From Spirosoma fluviale (GTDB lineage Bacteria; Bacteroidota; Bacteroidia; Cytophagales; Spirosomataceae), in contig NZ_OCNH01000001.1 of the NCBI RefSeq assembly GCF_900230225.1, forward strand, positions 744,001 through 808,000: DNA of 64,000 nucleotides. Direction: 5' to 3'. The position numbers were made by a program, and so were the translations under genes. Shown here in pieces: positions 9,601 through 18,913 of the stretch. The first letter of the stretch is position 1; each line of letters starts with the position of its first letter. Below the pieces are notes generated by a model that saw only the letters and a program-made list of their open reading frames with translations, was not told the origin of the DNA and ran no database searches.

Positions 9601-11030
9601 TCGGGTTTATCCCGATGGCTATTTCCAATTCGGCCGGGGCGGAGGTGCAGAAACCACTGGCTACCGTTGTGATTGGTGGCCTTCTCACCGCAACGCTGTT
9701 AACATTAATTGTCTTACCTATTCTTTATTCGCTCATGGAAAAGAAAGCGGTCGAAAAAGAAGCGAATACGGCCCGAAAGTCGGCCACGGTGGCAACCATA
9801 ATCCTGCTGGTACTCCTGGCAATGGGTGGTAAAACACAGGCGCAGGGTACGCAGATGCAGGTTATTACGCTGGAACAGGCGCTTCAGCAAGCCGGTAGCC
9901 GTAATGCACAGGTGCAGATTGCCGGACTGGGCGTTAGCCAGCAGCAGGCTCTCCGGCGAACGGCGTATGATGCCGGGCGGCTGTCGGCAACGGCGATGCT
10001 GGGCCAGTACAACAGCCGCCGGTTCGACAATAACCTGACCATTACGCAGACAATCCCCAACCCAGCGCTCATGCGTCGACTGGTTGCGCTGAACGATGAG
10101 ACCGTTGCCAGTCGGGAAGTTGGCGTGCTGGTAACCCGGAATGATGTTCAGTATCAGGTGAAGTCGGCGTATTATGACCTGGTGTATTTACAGCAGAAAA
10201 GTCGGCTGTTCCGGCAGCAGGATACGCTGTTAACTGAATTTGTCCAGGCCGCTAACCTTCGGTTCAAAACAGGCGAGACAGGGAGTTTGGAGAAAGCAAC
10301 CGCTGAAAGCCAACTGGCCGACCAGCGCGTACGGCTCGCCCGGAATGAAGCCAGTCGGGTAGGGGCAAGAACGCGTCTGCAAACACTGCTTTATAGTCCG
10401 GCACCTGTCGATACGCCCGACCAGGCGTTGACCAAACTTACCCTGCTCATTCCCACCGATACCGTCAGTGTGAATCGAAATCCGCTGCTTCGGCAGTTGA
10501 GCCAGCAGATTCGCGTGGCCCAGCAAACCCGGCTCGTGGAGCAGGCCCGGCTCAAACCCGATTTTATGGTGGGGCTGTTCTCGCAGACACTGATCGGGAA
10601 TCAGTTGATTGATGGGCAGGAATTGTATTTCGGTCCGGGCTACCGCTTCAATGGCGGGCAGCTCGGTATCTCGGTGCCGTTGCTGGGGCAGGCGCAGAAA
10701 GCCCGGATCAATGCTGCCCGCCTTGGTGAGCAACTGGCACAAACGGAGTTGCAACAACAGCAGTTTGCCCTGAGTCAGCAACTGACGCAGGCTGTGCAGC
10801 AATTTGAGCAGTATCGCGATGCGCTGGCCTATTATGAACAAAATGGACTGGCCCAGGCAACACTCATTCAGACCAATGCCCGACGGGCCTTTAGCAGTGG
10901 CGATATTGGTTATGTTGAGTTCTCGTTGGCCCTTCAGCAGGCGCTAACCATTCGCTCCAGTTACGTCGATCTGCTCAATGATTATAATCAATCGGTTCTT
11001 TACATCAATTATATACTGGGCAATCCATAA
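6627..11030 (+). CDS. CzcA/CusA heavy-metal RND transporter fused to a TolC-type channel
   Basis: 1467 residues, against about 1040 for a normal CzcA. Residues 1 to about 1040 form the proton-driven heavy-metal RND pump; the TM4 segment DFGLIVDGAVIIVEA supplies D401, D407 and E414, matching the CzcA proton-relay triad almost number for number. A hydrophobic, signal-peptide-like stretch at about 1052-1072 (ending TQAQ) follows. Residues of about 1080-1467 form an outer-membrane efflux (TolC-like) domain with long Q/A/L-rich helices. The fusion is known in Bacteroidota. It would export Co/Zn/Cd or Cu/Ag with the adaptor encoded next. How the channel half reaches the outer membrane, perhaps after cleavage, is not evident. 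Metal specificity is unresolved. Confidence 0.95.
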   Translation: MLNAIIQFSIRNKLIIGLFTFALVLWGGWSATQLPIDAVPDITNNQVQVITSSPSLAAEDIERLVTFPVEVSLSNIPDLVEIRSFSRFGLSVVTVVFTDATDVYWARQQIAERLQNVIGQIPPGVGTPVMAPVTTGLGEIFQYTVVPKKGYESKYSLTDLRTIQDWTIRRGLLGTPGVADVSGFGGLLKQYEIAVDPDRLRSMGITITEIFTALQQNNQNTGGAYIDKKPNAFFIRSDGLISSTDDIADIVIHLNDQGLPVRVRDVAQVNMGSAVRYGAVTRNGEGEAVGAIVMMIKGENSSAVIKRVKAKIAEIEKTLPEGVQIVPFLDRTKMVNSAIGTVERNLLEGAIIVIFVLVLLLGNFRAGFVVASVIPLALLFAISMMNLFGVSGNLMSLGAIDFGLIVDGAVIIVEATLHHITLRNKNKTLTQDEMDEEVFLSAARIRSSAAFGEIIILIVYLPILALSGIEGKMFRPMALTVAFAILGAFILSITYVPMISALMLNKKIVHKETLSDRIMKRIYRFYEPLLLRALKNRLLVLTGAVSLLVVTVFLFGRMGGEFIPQLDEGDFAVDTRTLTGSSLSETVDATLKAERILLNQFPEVEQVVAKIGSGEIPTDPMAIEAADQMVILKPKDEWTSATTRDELATKMSEALSVIPGVTFGFQQPVQMRFNELMTGARQDVALKIYGDDLAQLAKQADNVGRIIRTIDGAEDLYVEQVGGLSQILIKLDRAQIAKFGLNVSDVNRVINTAFAGQSAGLVFEGEKRFDLVVRLAAEKRQSIEDIQNMYISVPAGPSGSGGQIPLGQVASVTMEQAPNQIQRDNTHRRITLGFNVRGRDVESIVAELQQKIGQKIKFPPGYYITYGGQFQNLVEAKERLAIAVPIALGLIFALLFFTFNSVRQSLLIFMAIPMAAIGGVFALLLRDMPFSISAGVGFIALFGVSVLNGIVLIAEFNRLRHEEGLTDMIEIIRQGTEVRLRPVIMTALVASFGFIPMAISNSAGAEVQKPLATVVIGGLLTATLLTLIVLPILYSLMEKKAVEKEANTARKSATVATIILLVLLAMGGKTQAQGTQMQVITLEQALQQAGSRNAQVQIAGLGVSQQQALRRTAYDAGRLSATAMLGQYNSRRFDNNLTITQTIPNPALMRRLVALNDETVASREVGVLVTRNDVQYQVKSAYYDLVYLQQKSRLFRQQDTLLTEFVQAANLRFKTGETGSLEKATAESQLADQRVRLARNEASRVGARTRLQTLLYSPAPVDTPDQALTKLTLLIPTDTVSVNRNPLLRQLSQQIRVAQQTRLVEQARLKPDFMVGLFSQTLIGNQLIDGQELYFGPGYRFNGGQLGISVPLLGQAQKARINAARLGEQLAQTELQQQQFALSQQLTQAVQQFEQYRDALAYYEQNGLAQATLIQTNARRAFSSGDIGYVEFSLALQQALTIRSSYVDLLNDYNQSVLYINYILGNP

Positions 11031-11055
11031 CCCCACCGTATTTCTCAAGACTTCT

Positions 11056-12291
11056 ATGCATTCGTTCATAAACATACGTTACTTCCTCCACGGGGCCGTT
11101 TTGGCAGCCAGTATTCTGATTGCGACTGCTGCCTGCCAGTCCGGTGGTTCGTCGGAAGAAAATAAATCTACGCCTAACCTTAACGCACAGGCGTCCGCAA
11201 AAGACTCAAGCGAAAAAGAAGCGCCCGGTGGACCGGTGGTGGTGTCATTGAGCCAGGCTCAGTACGACATGGCGGCTATCCAGTTGGGACAACCTGCCCT
11301 TCGACCACTGAGTACTACCCTGAAGGTAAATGGATCGCTCGATGTGCCCGCCCAAAATCTCGTTTCGGTATCTGTGCCGGTAGGGGGCTACATTCGCCAG
11401 ATTCAGCTTGAACCGGGTATGCGTATCCGGAAAGGACAGACGCTCGTGGTACTCGAAAACCCGGAATACGTTCAGCTGCAGCAGGATTACCTCGATACCA
11501 AAGCCAAGCTGGACTATGCTGATCTGGAGTTCACGCGTCAGCAGGAATTAAGCCGGGATAATGTGAATGCGCTGAAAATTTTCCAGCAGGTGCGGGCCAA
11601 TCGGCAAAGTTTACAGGCGCAACTGGCCGGCCTGGCGCAGCGGTTAACCATCCTCCGGATAAATCCCGCTACGTTAAGTCCCGAACGAATGACCCGAACG
11701 ATCACCGTACCGTCTCCCGTGTCGGGTTATGTTACGGATGTACCGACGAACAATGGCCGGTTCGTAAACCCGTCCGATGTACTGGTGCAGATCACCAATT
11801 TAGATCACCTGCACGTTCGGCTAAGCATCTTTGAAAAAGACATCAGCCGCATTCATACGGGTCAGATGGTGCGCTTTGGCATGGGTGGCGACGCTACGCT
11901 GGAACATCGGGGGACGATTTTTTTGATCGGTAAGTCGATTGCCGCCGATCGTACCATTTCGGTACTGGCTCATCCGGAAGGCGACGCCAGCCACTACATA
12001 CCGGGCGGATACATTACGGCGCAGGTCGACGTGAAAACCCAGCCTTTACCGGCTTTGCCCGAAACGGCTGTCATTGGTTTTGGGGGCAAGTCGTACGTGT
12101 ATGTGCTTGACCGAAAAGACACAAAAGCGGCTATGTATCATTTCAGACAAGTGGAGATTAAAACGGGCGTACGGGAAAATGGCTATGTTGCAGTTACCCT
12201 GCCGGGTGACATCAACCCGCAACAAACGCCAATCGTCATCAATGGAGGATATGGCCTGTTGGCAAAGTTGAACAACAGTGAAGAGGAATAG
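11056..12291 (+). CDS. RND efflux periplasmic adaptor (membrane fusion) lipoprotein
   Basis: 411 residues from the ATG at 11056. An earlier in-frame start at 10978 would overlap the RND gene by 53 bp and lacks a sensible leader, so the later start is preferred. The leader ends in ATAAC with C27 as the probable lipidated cysteine, followed by a Ser/Glu/Lys linker. A lipoyl/biotinyl-like half-motif (VSVPVGGYIRQI), an alpha-helical hairpin (about residues 135-195) and a second half-motif plus beta-barrel (TVPSPVSGYVTDV onward) are in the usual order. It bridges the pump and channel domains of the preceding fusion protein. Confidence 0.93.
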   Translation: MHSFINIRYFLHGAVLAASILIATAACQSGGSSEENKSTPNLNAQASAKDSSEKEAPGGPVVVSLSQAQYDMAAIQLGQPALRPLSTTLKVNGSLDVPAQNLVSVSVPVGGYIRQIQLEPGMRIRKGQTLVVLENPEYVQLQQDYLDTKAKLDYADLEFTRQQELSRDNVNALKIFQQVRANRQSLQAQLAGLAQRLTILRINPATLSPERMTRTITVPSPVSGYVTDVPTNNGRFVNPSDVLVQITNLDHLHVRLSIFEKDISRIHTGQMVRFGMGGDATLEHRGTIFLIGKSIAADRTISVLAHPEGDASHYIPGGYITAQVDVKTQPLPALPETAVIGFGGKSYVYVLDRKDTKAAMYHFRQVEIKTGVRENGYVAVTLPGDINPQQTPIVINGGYGLLAKLNNSEEE

Positions 12292-12324
12292 TGCAATAAC
12301 GTACAGATATACAAATTTTGCCAT

Positions 12325-12367
12325 AAGCTTATTTGCTAGTTTATAAACTAGCAAATAAGCTTTTTTT
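12325..12367. terminator. Long palindromic terminator of the efflux operon
   Basis: A perfect 38-bp palindrome (12325-12362, arms of 19 bp, no spacer) begins 33 bp after the adaptor stop and is followed by a run of T to 12367. The hairpin would have a long AT-rich stem, so it is both a strong rho-independent terminator and a possible cruciform. Confidence 0.9.
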
Positions 12368-12456
12368 AGTTACTAGGGGCTTTGATCGGAATAATATTTT
12401 ACATATGGGAGAGTAGTCATTCTGATTAGTATTAATATGTGTAGTATGTACAAATA

Positions 12457-12485
12457 TTGTTTTACCAATTTGAATGTTATTTTTG
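12457..12485 (+). promoter_or_regulatory. Bacteroidota-type promoter of the SusC/SusD operon
   Basis: A TATTTTTG box at 12478-12485 matches the TAnnTTTG -7 consensus, and TTG at 12457-12459 lies 18 bp upstream as the -33 element. The start codon of the SusC gene is 50 bp downstream. It is the best promoter match in the window. Confidence 0.6.
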
Positions 12486-12535
12486 CATTAATCCTATTTA
12501 ACGGGAGTAACATTTCTTAACTTAAATCACTAAAT

Positions 12536-15500
12536 ATGCTCAAATGTATACTAACGCAACTCGTATTGTGTTTATTCGCTATTCCATTGCTTGCCCAGAA
12601 TAGGACAATCAGTGGAAAGGTTACTTCGGCAGAGGATGGCTCTGTACTACCGGGGGTTACCATTTTAATTAAAGGAACCACCCAGGGGACAACGACAAAT
12701 GCAGACGGCTCTTTCCAGATTACTGCCGACAAGGGTGCTACACTTCAGGCTAGTTTTATTGGCTTTGCTACACAAAGCGTGAAACTGGAGAATCAAACGA
12801 CTGTAAATCTTACAATGAAGCCCGATGCCTCGCAACTTCAGGAAATCGTTGTAACGGCGCAGGGTATTCGGAAAAGCCAGCGGGAAATTGGTTACGCCAT
12901 CTCTAAGGTCGAAACCGAAGATGTTACCGTTGGCCGGTCGCCCCAACTGGCGCAGGCGTTATCCGGTAAAGTAACGGGTCTGGCCGTTTATAACGTCAAC
13001 AACAGTGTTGACCCTGCCGTAAAGGTGGTACTGCGCGGTTATCGTTCACTGACCGGTAACAACGAAGCACTGGTTGTTCTGGACGGTATGCAAACGACTT
13101 CCAGCGTTTTGGCTATTATCAATCCCAACGACATTGAAAGTGTGTCCATCCTGAAAGGTGGTCAGGCGGCTACTTTGTACGGTTCGGCCGGTATCAACGG
13201 CGCGCTGATCATCACCACCAAGAAAGGTAAGCAGGGCAAGCTGAAAGTATCCTACTCGAACAGCACGAACTTTGAACAGATTAGCTTCATGCCTCAGTTG
13301 CAGGATAAGTTTGGTTCAGGTTCGCATTACTACCAGTCATTTGGTACGGCTGGTTACAGCAACGACTATCTGACCCGTATGGCGGCCAACTGGCGCTCGT
13401 ATGAAAACCAGCAGTATGGCGATCAGTTCGATGGATCTATTCGTATGCAGGGCCGTACCACGGAAGATGGCGGTCAGTATCTGTTGCCATATTCGGCTAT
13501 CCCTAATGCCCGCCGGAAAGCATTTGACACGGGTGTGTCGATGAACAACCAGGCTAGTTTTCAGGGTGGCGATGAAACCGGCACGTTCTACATGTCGATT
13601 GAAAATCAGAAAATTGCTGGTATTGTTCCGAATGACAAGAGCGAGCGGACCGGTACACGTTTGTCGGCTACCCGTGATTATGGCAAACTGACAGCTGCTT
13701 TCAACGCTGGCTACACTCAGGCTGCTTATGATCGTACATCGGCTGACTTCTACAACGACATACTCAACCAGCCCGCTAACCTGCCGTTGAGCGACCTGCG
13801 TGATTGGCAAAACAACAAATTTGCCAACCCGAACGGTTTCTATAACGACTATTACAACAACCCGTATTTCAATGCCGACAACAACCGGATGAAATACAAG
13901 GATGCCAACTTAAACGGCAACGTAAACTTGAATTTCAAGCCTACGTCCTGGTTGATGATTACGGAGCGTGCGGGTATCATGAACAACTCACGGACCGGTA
14001 AAAATACCACCGGTAAGTTCCTGTATTCTGACTGGGCGAAAAGCAAATCGTTTATTCCCGCCCCTTTCTTCCGCGAAGATGATGGTACGGGTATCTACCG
14101 CGCTATCACCGACAACCTGGGCGCTGTATTGGATTACTCAAGCACAGAGAACGTTGTTAACAACGAATTTCAGGTTCATTTGACCAAAGACTTTGGTCCG
14201 TTCTCGAACAAATTGATTTTGGGCAACAGCATTTACCAACGTACGACCAAGAACATCGCGATTGGCTCAAGCTCAATTGTCGTTCCTGACGTATATAACG
14301 TATCGAACCGTCAGGGTGAATTAGTAGGTGGTGAAGCGACTACGCAGGAGCGCCGGTTTGGTTACTATGCTGACTTTACCTCGAACTACAAGAACTTCCT
14401 GATCTTTAACGGAACATTCCGTTACGATGCTACCTCCCGTTTCTATAAGCAGGATCGTGCAACGAATACGTATATGTATCCATACTATGGCGCAGCTGTT
14501 TCGTTTATTGCTACCGATGCTTTCCCAAATATCCGTAGTCAATTCCTGAACTACGCCAAAATTCGGGTGAATGCGAACAAAAACGCTAACGATAACATCC
14601 CATTATACGGGTTGGATCTGGCCTACAACAACGGTGCTAACTTCCCATATGGAAACACCGTTGGTCTGACGGTTGGTAACGTACTACCTGATCCGAACCT
14701 GAAGCCTGAAACGGTTTATTCGACAGAAATTGGTGGTGAATTTCAGTTGTTGAACAACCGTATCAATATTGATGTATCGGCCTATACGCAAAGCTCGAAA
14801 GGGCAGGTAATTACGGTTAAGGTACCCAACTCAACGGGTTTCAGCAATTTGCTGATCAACGTGGGTGAAACCAAAAACTGGGGCTACGAGGCAGAATTCA
14901 AGTATTTGATCGCCCGGGGAGGCAAATTCTCATGGGATGCCAGCGTTCGGTACTCGTATAACGATAACAAAGTTATTGACCTGTATCCGGGCATTAACGA
15001 ATTCCAGTATGGTGGTTTCTCGTACGCTAACACCAACGTTATCAAGGATCAACGTTTCCCAATCCTGAAAACGGACGGCTATCAGTATGCAGCAGACGGT
15101 TCAGGCCGTGTTCTGGTCAATGCAACAACAGGTTACCCACTGCGTCAGACGACCTTATCGCCACGGGGTGGTGTATTGCCCCGGCACATTGCCGGTCTGG
15201 GTTCGAAAATCGAATATGGCAACTTTGGCTTTACGTTTAACTTCGAATACCGTGGTGGCAACGTCATGTTCAGTGACCTTGGTCGCCAGATGACCTTCAC
15301 TGGTACTGGCAAATGGACCGAAGATCGCGCTCCGCACATCTACCCGAACTCGGCTTACCTGGCTCCCGATGGAACAACGATTGTTCCCAACACGTCGGTC
15401 AACGTTCGTGAGGCAGAATATGGCCTGTGGGTCGATAACTATCGTCTGATCTCGGAGAATTTCGTTACACCAGCCTGGTTCATCAAACTCAGAGACGTGA

Positions 15501-15766
15501 ATCTGGCGTATCGCCTGCCACAAAGTGTACTGGCTAAAACGAAGTTCCTGTCTGCTGCCAGTATTTCGCTGTATGGACGTAATTTATTCACTATCGTCGA
15601 CAAGCTTAATTACTATACCGATCCTGAGTTCAGTTATCAGGGCAACCAGGCTCCAGGTAGCACAGGTACGCCAACAACGAACTCGGCAATTGGTATCGGT
15701 ATCAATACCACTGGCCAAACCCCGCCAGTACGTCAGTACGGTGTAAACATCAATCTTACATTTTAG
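12536..15766 (+). CDS. SusC/RagA-family TonB-dependent outer-membrane receptor
   Basis: 1076 residues. The order is: signal peptide (1-21, ending LLAQ), a CarboxypepD_reg-like beta-sandwich (about 23-95), a plug domain (about 105-230) containing the SusC signature GGQAATLYGSAGINGALII, and a long 22-strand barrel ending in VNINLTF with the terminal phenylalanine typical of outer-membrane barrels. It imports oligosaccharides or other bulky nutrients with TonB energy, paired with the SusD lipoprotein that starts 22 bp downstream. No glycoside hydrolase, sulfatase or peptidase is adjacent, so the ligand cannot be named. Confidence 0.96.
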   Translation: MLKCILTQLVLCLFAIPLLAQNRTISGKVTSAEDGSVLPGVTILIKGTTQGTTTNADGSFQITADKGATLQASFIGFATQSVKLENQTTVNLTMKPDASQLQEIVVTAQGIRKSQREIGYAISKVETEDVTVGRSPQLAQALSGKVTGLAVYNVNNSVDPAVKVVLRGYRSLTGNNEALVVLDGMQTTSSVLAIINPNDIESVSILKGGQAATLYGSAGINGALIITTKKGKQGKLKVSYSNSTNFEQISFMPQLQDKFGSGSHYYQSFGTAGYSNDYLTRMAANWRSYENQQYGDQFDGSIRMQGRTTEDGGQYLLPYSAIPNARRKAFDTGVSMNNQASFQGGDETGTFYMSIENQKIAGIVPNDKSERTGTRLSATRDYGKLTAAFNAGYTQAAYDRTSADFYNDILNQPANLPLSDLRDWQNNKFANPNGFYNDYYNNPYFNADNNRMKYKDANLNGNVNLNFKPTSWLMITERAGIMNNSRTGKNTTGKFLYSDWAKSKSFIPAPFFREDDGTGIYRAITDNLGAVLDYSSTENVVNNEFQVHLTKDFGPFSNKLILGNSIYQRTTKNIAIGSSSIVVPDVYNVSNRQGELVGGEATTQERRFGYYADFTSNYKNFLIFNGTFRYDATSRFYKQDRATNTYMYPYYGAAVSFIATDAFPNIRSQFLNYAKIRVNANKNANDNIPLYGLDLAYNNGANFPYGNTVGLTVGNVLPDPNLKPETVYSTEIGGEFQLLNNRINIDVSAYTQSSKGQVITVKVPNSTGFSNLLINVGETKNWGYEAEFKYLIARGGKFSWDASVRYSYNDNKVIDLYPGINEFQYGGFSYANTNVIKDQRFPILKTDGYQYAADGSGRVLVNATTGYPLRQTTLSPRGGVLPRHIAGLGSKIEYGNFGFTFNFEYRGGNVMFSDLGRQMTFTGTGKWTEDRAPHIYPNSAYLAPDGTTIVPNTSVNVREAEYGLWVDNYRLISENFVTPAWFIKLRDVNLAYRLPQSVLAKTKFLSAASISLYGRNLFTIVDKLNYYTDPEFSYQGNQAPGSTGTPTTNSAIGIGINTTGQTPPVRQYGVNINLTF

Positions 15767-15788
15767 TAAACACTGAAATTGACTTACC

Positions 15789-17315
15789 ATGAAATTTAAA
15801 TCATTAATACTAGTTGCTTTTCTCACCCTGGTTGGTAGTGCTTGTAACAAGTCCTATCTGGATATCAATACTAACCCAAATACGTTGCCGACGGCATCGC
15901 CGAGTTTTGTTTTTACCAATGCGTTAAACACAACCACGGCTAACGTTATTAATGCAAACGAAACGGGTTCGTACTGGTCGGGCCAGTGGACCCAGGGTAA
16001 TGGGTACATTATCAGCACGACCATTTTTGCCTACAACTTTACCAATGGTGATTTTAACTATTGGGATGGGTATTACGACAATCTGCAGGATTATCAGTTT
16101 GTGATCAATAACGCAGATGCGTATAGCCAGAAGTACCTGAAAGGACCCGCTAAAGTCATGAAGGCCATGTTGTTTCATCAAATGGTTGATATGTATGGAA
16201 ACGTGCCTTACTCGGATGCGTTGAAAGGTGGTGCTGTTCTGGCTCCTAAATTCGATGATCAGAAAGCAATTTATGAGTCGTTGATTACCCTGCTGGATGA
16301 AGCTATTGTTGATCTGAAAGCCAATCCATTTGCCAGTGCGTTCACCGGTTCGGATATTGTTTTCAAAGGCAACACAACCAAATGGGCTCAGTTTGCCAAC
16401 TCGCTCAAGATGCGGCTTTTGATGCGTCAGTCTAGAATATCAGGACGTGATTCGTATATCAAAACGGAAATCAACAAGATTGTGACCGAAGGCTCGGGTT
16501 TCATCGCGGGTGAAGAAGTGGGTGTAGGTGGTCCTTCTTTCTATTTGGCTACTGCCGGAAAATTGAACCCTATTTATGAGCGTTGGGGCTATTCGGCCAA
16601 CGGTGCCAAGCAGGCGCTGAACAACTACCCACGCCTGACCAAGTTCCTCTTTGACGGTCTCAAAGCCTCAGGCGATACCCTGCGGCTGAAGCGGATTGCT
16701 TACGCCAATGGTGGTGAGAGCACAGGTACAGCCGGTGTCAGTACTCAGAAAGAGATTGTTGCTAACTACAACGGTACGCCATTCGGAGCCAGCTCGGGTT
16801 ACCTGCCAGCCAATACCAGCTCGCTGGGACCCAGCCTGCTGGTAAAAGGTGACTTCAGTCGGCCGTTTATCCTGATGACAGCCGCCGAAGTTCAATTCCT
16901 GCTGGCAGAAGCGAAACAGCGGTACTCCGATGTAACGCTTCCAAACACGGCACAAGCTTATTTTGAAGCGGGTATCACCCAGTCATTCCGCGTATTGGGC
17001 GCGAGTACAGCCGGTGCAACCGCTTTTAAAGGCAGCAAGGTCAATAACTATGATTGGGAAGCATCGACCGATAAACTGGCCGCTATTGCTACCCAAAAGT
17101 GGATTGCCCTGACGAACTTTAGCGGGCTGGAAGCCTGGACGGAGTACCGTCGGACAAATCTGCCTGCCATTCCACAAAGTATGCAGGTGCCGGATAGCAA
17201 ACGACCTGTTCGTTTCTTCTATCCAAACACAGAGGCTGGCTCAAACGCAGCCAACGTAAGTGCTCAGGGAACGATCGATGCATTTGGTACCCGGTTGTTC
17301 TGGGACGTCGATTAA
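15789..17315 (+). CDS. SusD/RagB-family nutrient-binding lipoprotein
   Basis: 508 residues. A lipoprotein leader ends in VGSAC with C19 as the lipidated residue, followed by YLDINTNPN, a typical SusD-like opening (SusD-like_2 type). Helical TPR-like segments such as MFHQMVDMYGNVPYSDAL and the C-terminal WIALTNFSGLEAWTEYRR, followed by a late Pro-rich FFYPNTEA turn, match the family. It caps the SusC barrel on the cell surface and binds the ligand. It is the second gene of the operon and is followed by a clear terminator. Confidence 0.95.
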   Translation: MKFKSLILVAFLTLVGSACNKSYLDINTNPNTLPTASPSFVFTNALNTTTANVINANETGSYWSGQWTQGNGYIISTTIFAYNFTNGDFNYWDGYYDNLQDYQFVINNADAYSQKYLKGPAKVMKAMLFHQMVDMYGNVPYSDALKGGAVLAPKFDDQKAIYESLITLLDEAIVDLKANPFASAFTGSDIVFKGNTTKWAQFANSLKMRLLMRQSRISGRDSYIKTEINKIVTEGSGFIAGEEVGVGGPSFYLATAGKLNPIYERWGYSANGAKQALNNYPRLTKFLFDGLKASGDTLRLKRIAYANGGESTGTAGVSTQKEIVANYNGTPFGASSGYLPANTSSLGPSLLVKGDFSRPFILMTAAEVQFLLAEAKQRYSDVTLPNTAQAYFEAGITQSFRVLGASTAGATAFKGSKVNNYDWEASTDKLAAIATQKWIALTNFSGLEAWTEYRRTNLPAIPQSMQVPDSKRPVRFFYPNTEAGSNAANVSAQGTIDAFGTRLFWDVD

Positions 17316-17339
17316 GCCTGTTTAGGTATCTTTTGTTGT

Positions 17340-17373
17340 AAGGAGGTCACCACAAGGTGACCTCCTTTTTTAT
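17340..17373 (+). terminator. Rho-independent terminator of the SusC/SusD operon
   Basis: A 12-bp perfect stem (17340-17351 with 17356-17367), an ACAA loop and a T-rich tail follow 25 bp after the SusD stop codon. Confidence 0.92.
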
Positions 17374-17591
17374 TTTTAACAGGCCTGTAAACTAATTCTT
17401 GTTCGTTAACTAGCTGTAAATCAGGATAAAAAATAGGGGTGATAGACTTAGTCAAAATTTGATTGTATTTTTTTACGCGTTCATGCAACCTGCATCCAGG
17501 GTTTTTACATCTACCTGTCAAATACCAAAAAGAATACAACCTGAAAAAAAGATACCTCAATTTTCCTAAACCTTTAATCTTGACTACAACC

Positions 17592-18320
17592 ATGAAAACG
17601 TTCAAACACCTCCTCCTCACAACTACTCTGATCGCTGCATCGACCGCTGTGTTTGCGCAAAATACGACTGTCATCATCAAGACTGACTCCAGCGTTTCGA
17701 CGACTCGTTACCATAAATCGACTAACCGCGTTACGTCCGATTTCAGCATGTACATCGGGCTTAATAACTTCGGCGGGGCGATGCCGGCAGGTTATGATTT
17801 CCGGCCTCTTGGCTCGCGGTTTGTGGCACTGGCCTGGCAAAAACGGATTCCGCTTTCCGTAAAAGGCGCTACCAAACTTCGGCTCGTAACGGGTCCCGAA
17901 GTAGCCTGGAACAACTTCATGTTTGAGCGGTCGGCCGATGCGGGTAGAAATATACTCGTGGAGCGAAATAACCAATTGAGCATCGAGCAGTCGGATGTCG
18001 ACCTGCACAAATCCAAACTGGTGATGGCTCAACTTAACCTTCCTGTTATGTTTAATGTGTCGTTCCGGTCGGGGCTGACGCTGGGGCTGGGGGCCTACGC
18101 CGGTATTCGGTTAGACAGTTACACGAAAGTGAAGCCCGTTGGCGGCTCAACCGTTCGGGATCATGGATCCTATAACCTGAACACCGTTCGCTGGGGCCTC
18201 ACCTCGGAACTGGGTTTCCGGGGAAGTGCCAAGCTGTTCTTCCGCTACGAACCCAATAGTCCCTTCAAGGCAGGACAGGGACCCGATGCCAGCGTGTGGG
18301 CCGTAGGTCTGAAATTGTAA
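17592..18320 (+). CDS. Small outer-membrane beta-barrel protein
   Basis: 242 residues from the ATG at 17592, chosen because it opens a signal peptide ending in TAVFAQ; the longer frame from 17463 has no leader. The mature part consists of alternating beta strands with many Gly and aromatic residues (FSMYIGLNNF, LTLGLGAYAGIRL, LFFRYEPNS) and ends VWAVGLKL, as expected of an OmpW/PorT-like or PF13568-type barrel. Function is unknown. It lies 276 bp after the SusD gene and beyond a terminator, so it is a separate unit. Confidence 0.8.
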   Translation: MKTFKHLLLTTTLIAASTAVFAQNTTVIIKTDSSVSTTRYHKSTNRVTSDFSMYIGLNNFGGAMPAGYDFRPLGSRFVALAWQKRIPLSVKGATKLRLVTGPEVAWNNFMFERSADAGRNILVERNNQLSIEQSDVDLHKSKLVMAQLNLPVMFNVSFRSGLTLGLGAYAGIRLDSYTKVKPVGGSTVRDHGSYNLNTVRWGLTSELGFRGSAKLFFRYEPNSPFKAGQGPDASVWAVGLKL

Positions 18321-18330
18321 ATCGCTGAAA

Positions 18331-18363
18331 CGCAGTAAGTCAGGCTACAACTGACTTACTGCG
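18331..18363. terminator. Convergent hairpin at two gene ends
   Basis: A perfect 13-bp stem (18331-18343 with 18351-18363) with a 7-nt loop lies 10 bp past the barrel gene and includes the stop codon of the minus-strand gene. No strong T-tract follows on the plus strand, so termination is less certain than for the neighbouring hairpins. Confidence 0.6.
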
Positions 18364-18913
18364 CCTTTAAGCTATCAGTAGATACGTTACCGGTGAAGTA
18401 CTTTACTTGTGTATAAACCGGTATTCCAAGCAGTGACCATTGCAGCGTGCCGGACGAATTGTACCGAAGATGCCGGTCAGCATCCAGAGTTACGGATGTG
18501 TAGATCGATGTCCAGTGAATACCCGACATAAAGCCGGTCAGATTGACAAAGCTGCTTAGTTGAGCCGTAGTTGAATCAGAGGTCTGGTTCAGAATGACAC
18601 TCTGGGTCAGTTTAGAGAAGCCAAAGTCGGTCAGTTGAATGTAGTAAGAACGCGGTCCATTTTCCTGAATAAGAGAACTGGATATGGTCGTTTGGAAAGC
18701 AGCCGGATTTGCTCCGGCAGGCTGTTTCTTTCCCGGAGACTGACACATGCTTGCCGTCAATAAAAGAAGAATCCCCGTTGCCAGACTCCCGTAGCGTTTT
18801 GAATAGATACGGAAGTTACGCCAGGAAATGACAAAGATCGTGATTGCCAGACCTAGGTTCAGTAACCCCCAGCCAATTGTGAAAGCCGCCATGAAAGGAT
18901 GGGTTGGATGCAT
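18356..18913 (-). CDS. Hypothetical membrane or lipid-anchored protein, 185 aa
   Basis: Not recognised. Residues of about 9-30 and 42-56 are hydrophobic. The second stretch ends LLLTASMC followed by QSPGKK, which looks like a lipoprotein leader, but no ATG directly precedes it. The remaining 125 residues are Ser/Thr-rich with predicted beta strands and look extracytoplasmic. Two transmembrane segments with a periplasmic C-terminal domain is one reading; a lipoprotein with a misjudged start is another. The ATG at 18913 is the only clear start in frame. Confidence 0.6.
   Translation of the reverse strand: MHPTHPFMAAFTIGWGLLNLGLAITIFVISWRNFRIYSKRYGSLATGILLLLTASMCQSPGKKQPAGANPAAFQTTISSSLIQENGPRSYYIQLTDFGFSKLTQSVILNQTSDSTTAQLSSFVNLTGFMSGIHWTSIYTSVTLDADRHLRYNSSGTLQWSLLGIPVYTQVKYFTGNVSTDSLKAQ

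Noticed and set aside
12536..17315. SusC/SusD pair as part of the fructan-use locus at 1-3.7 kb
   Set aside because: About 9 kb of unrelated genes and several terminators lie between them, and the pair has its own promoter and terminator.
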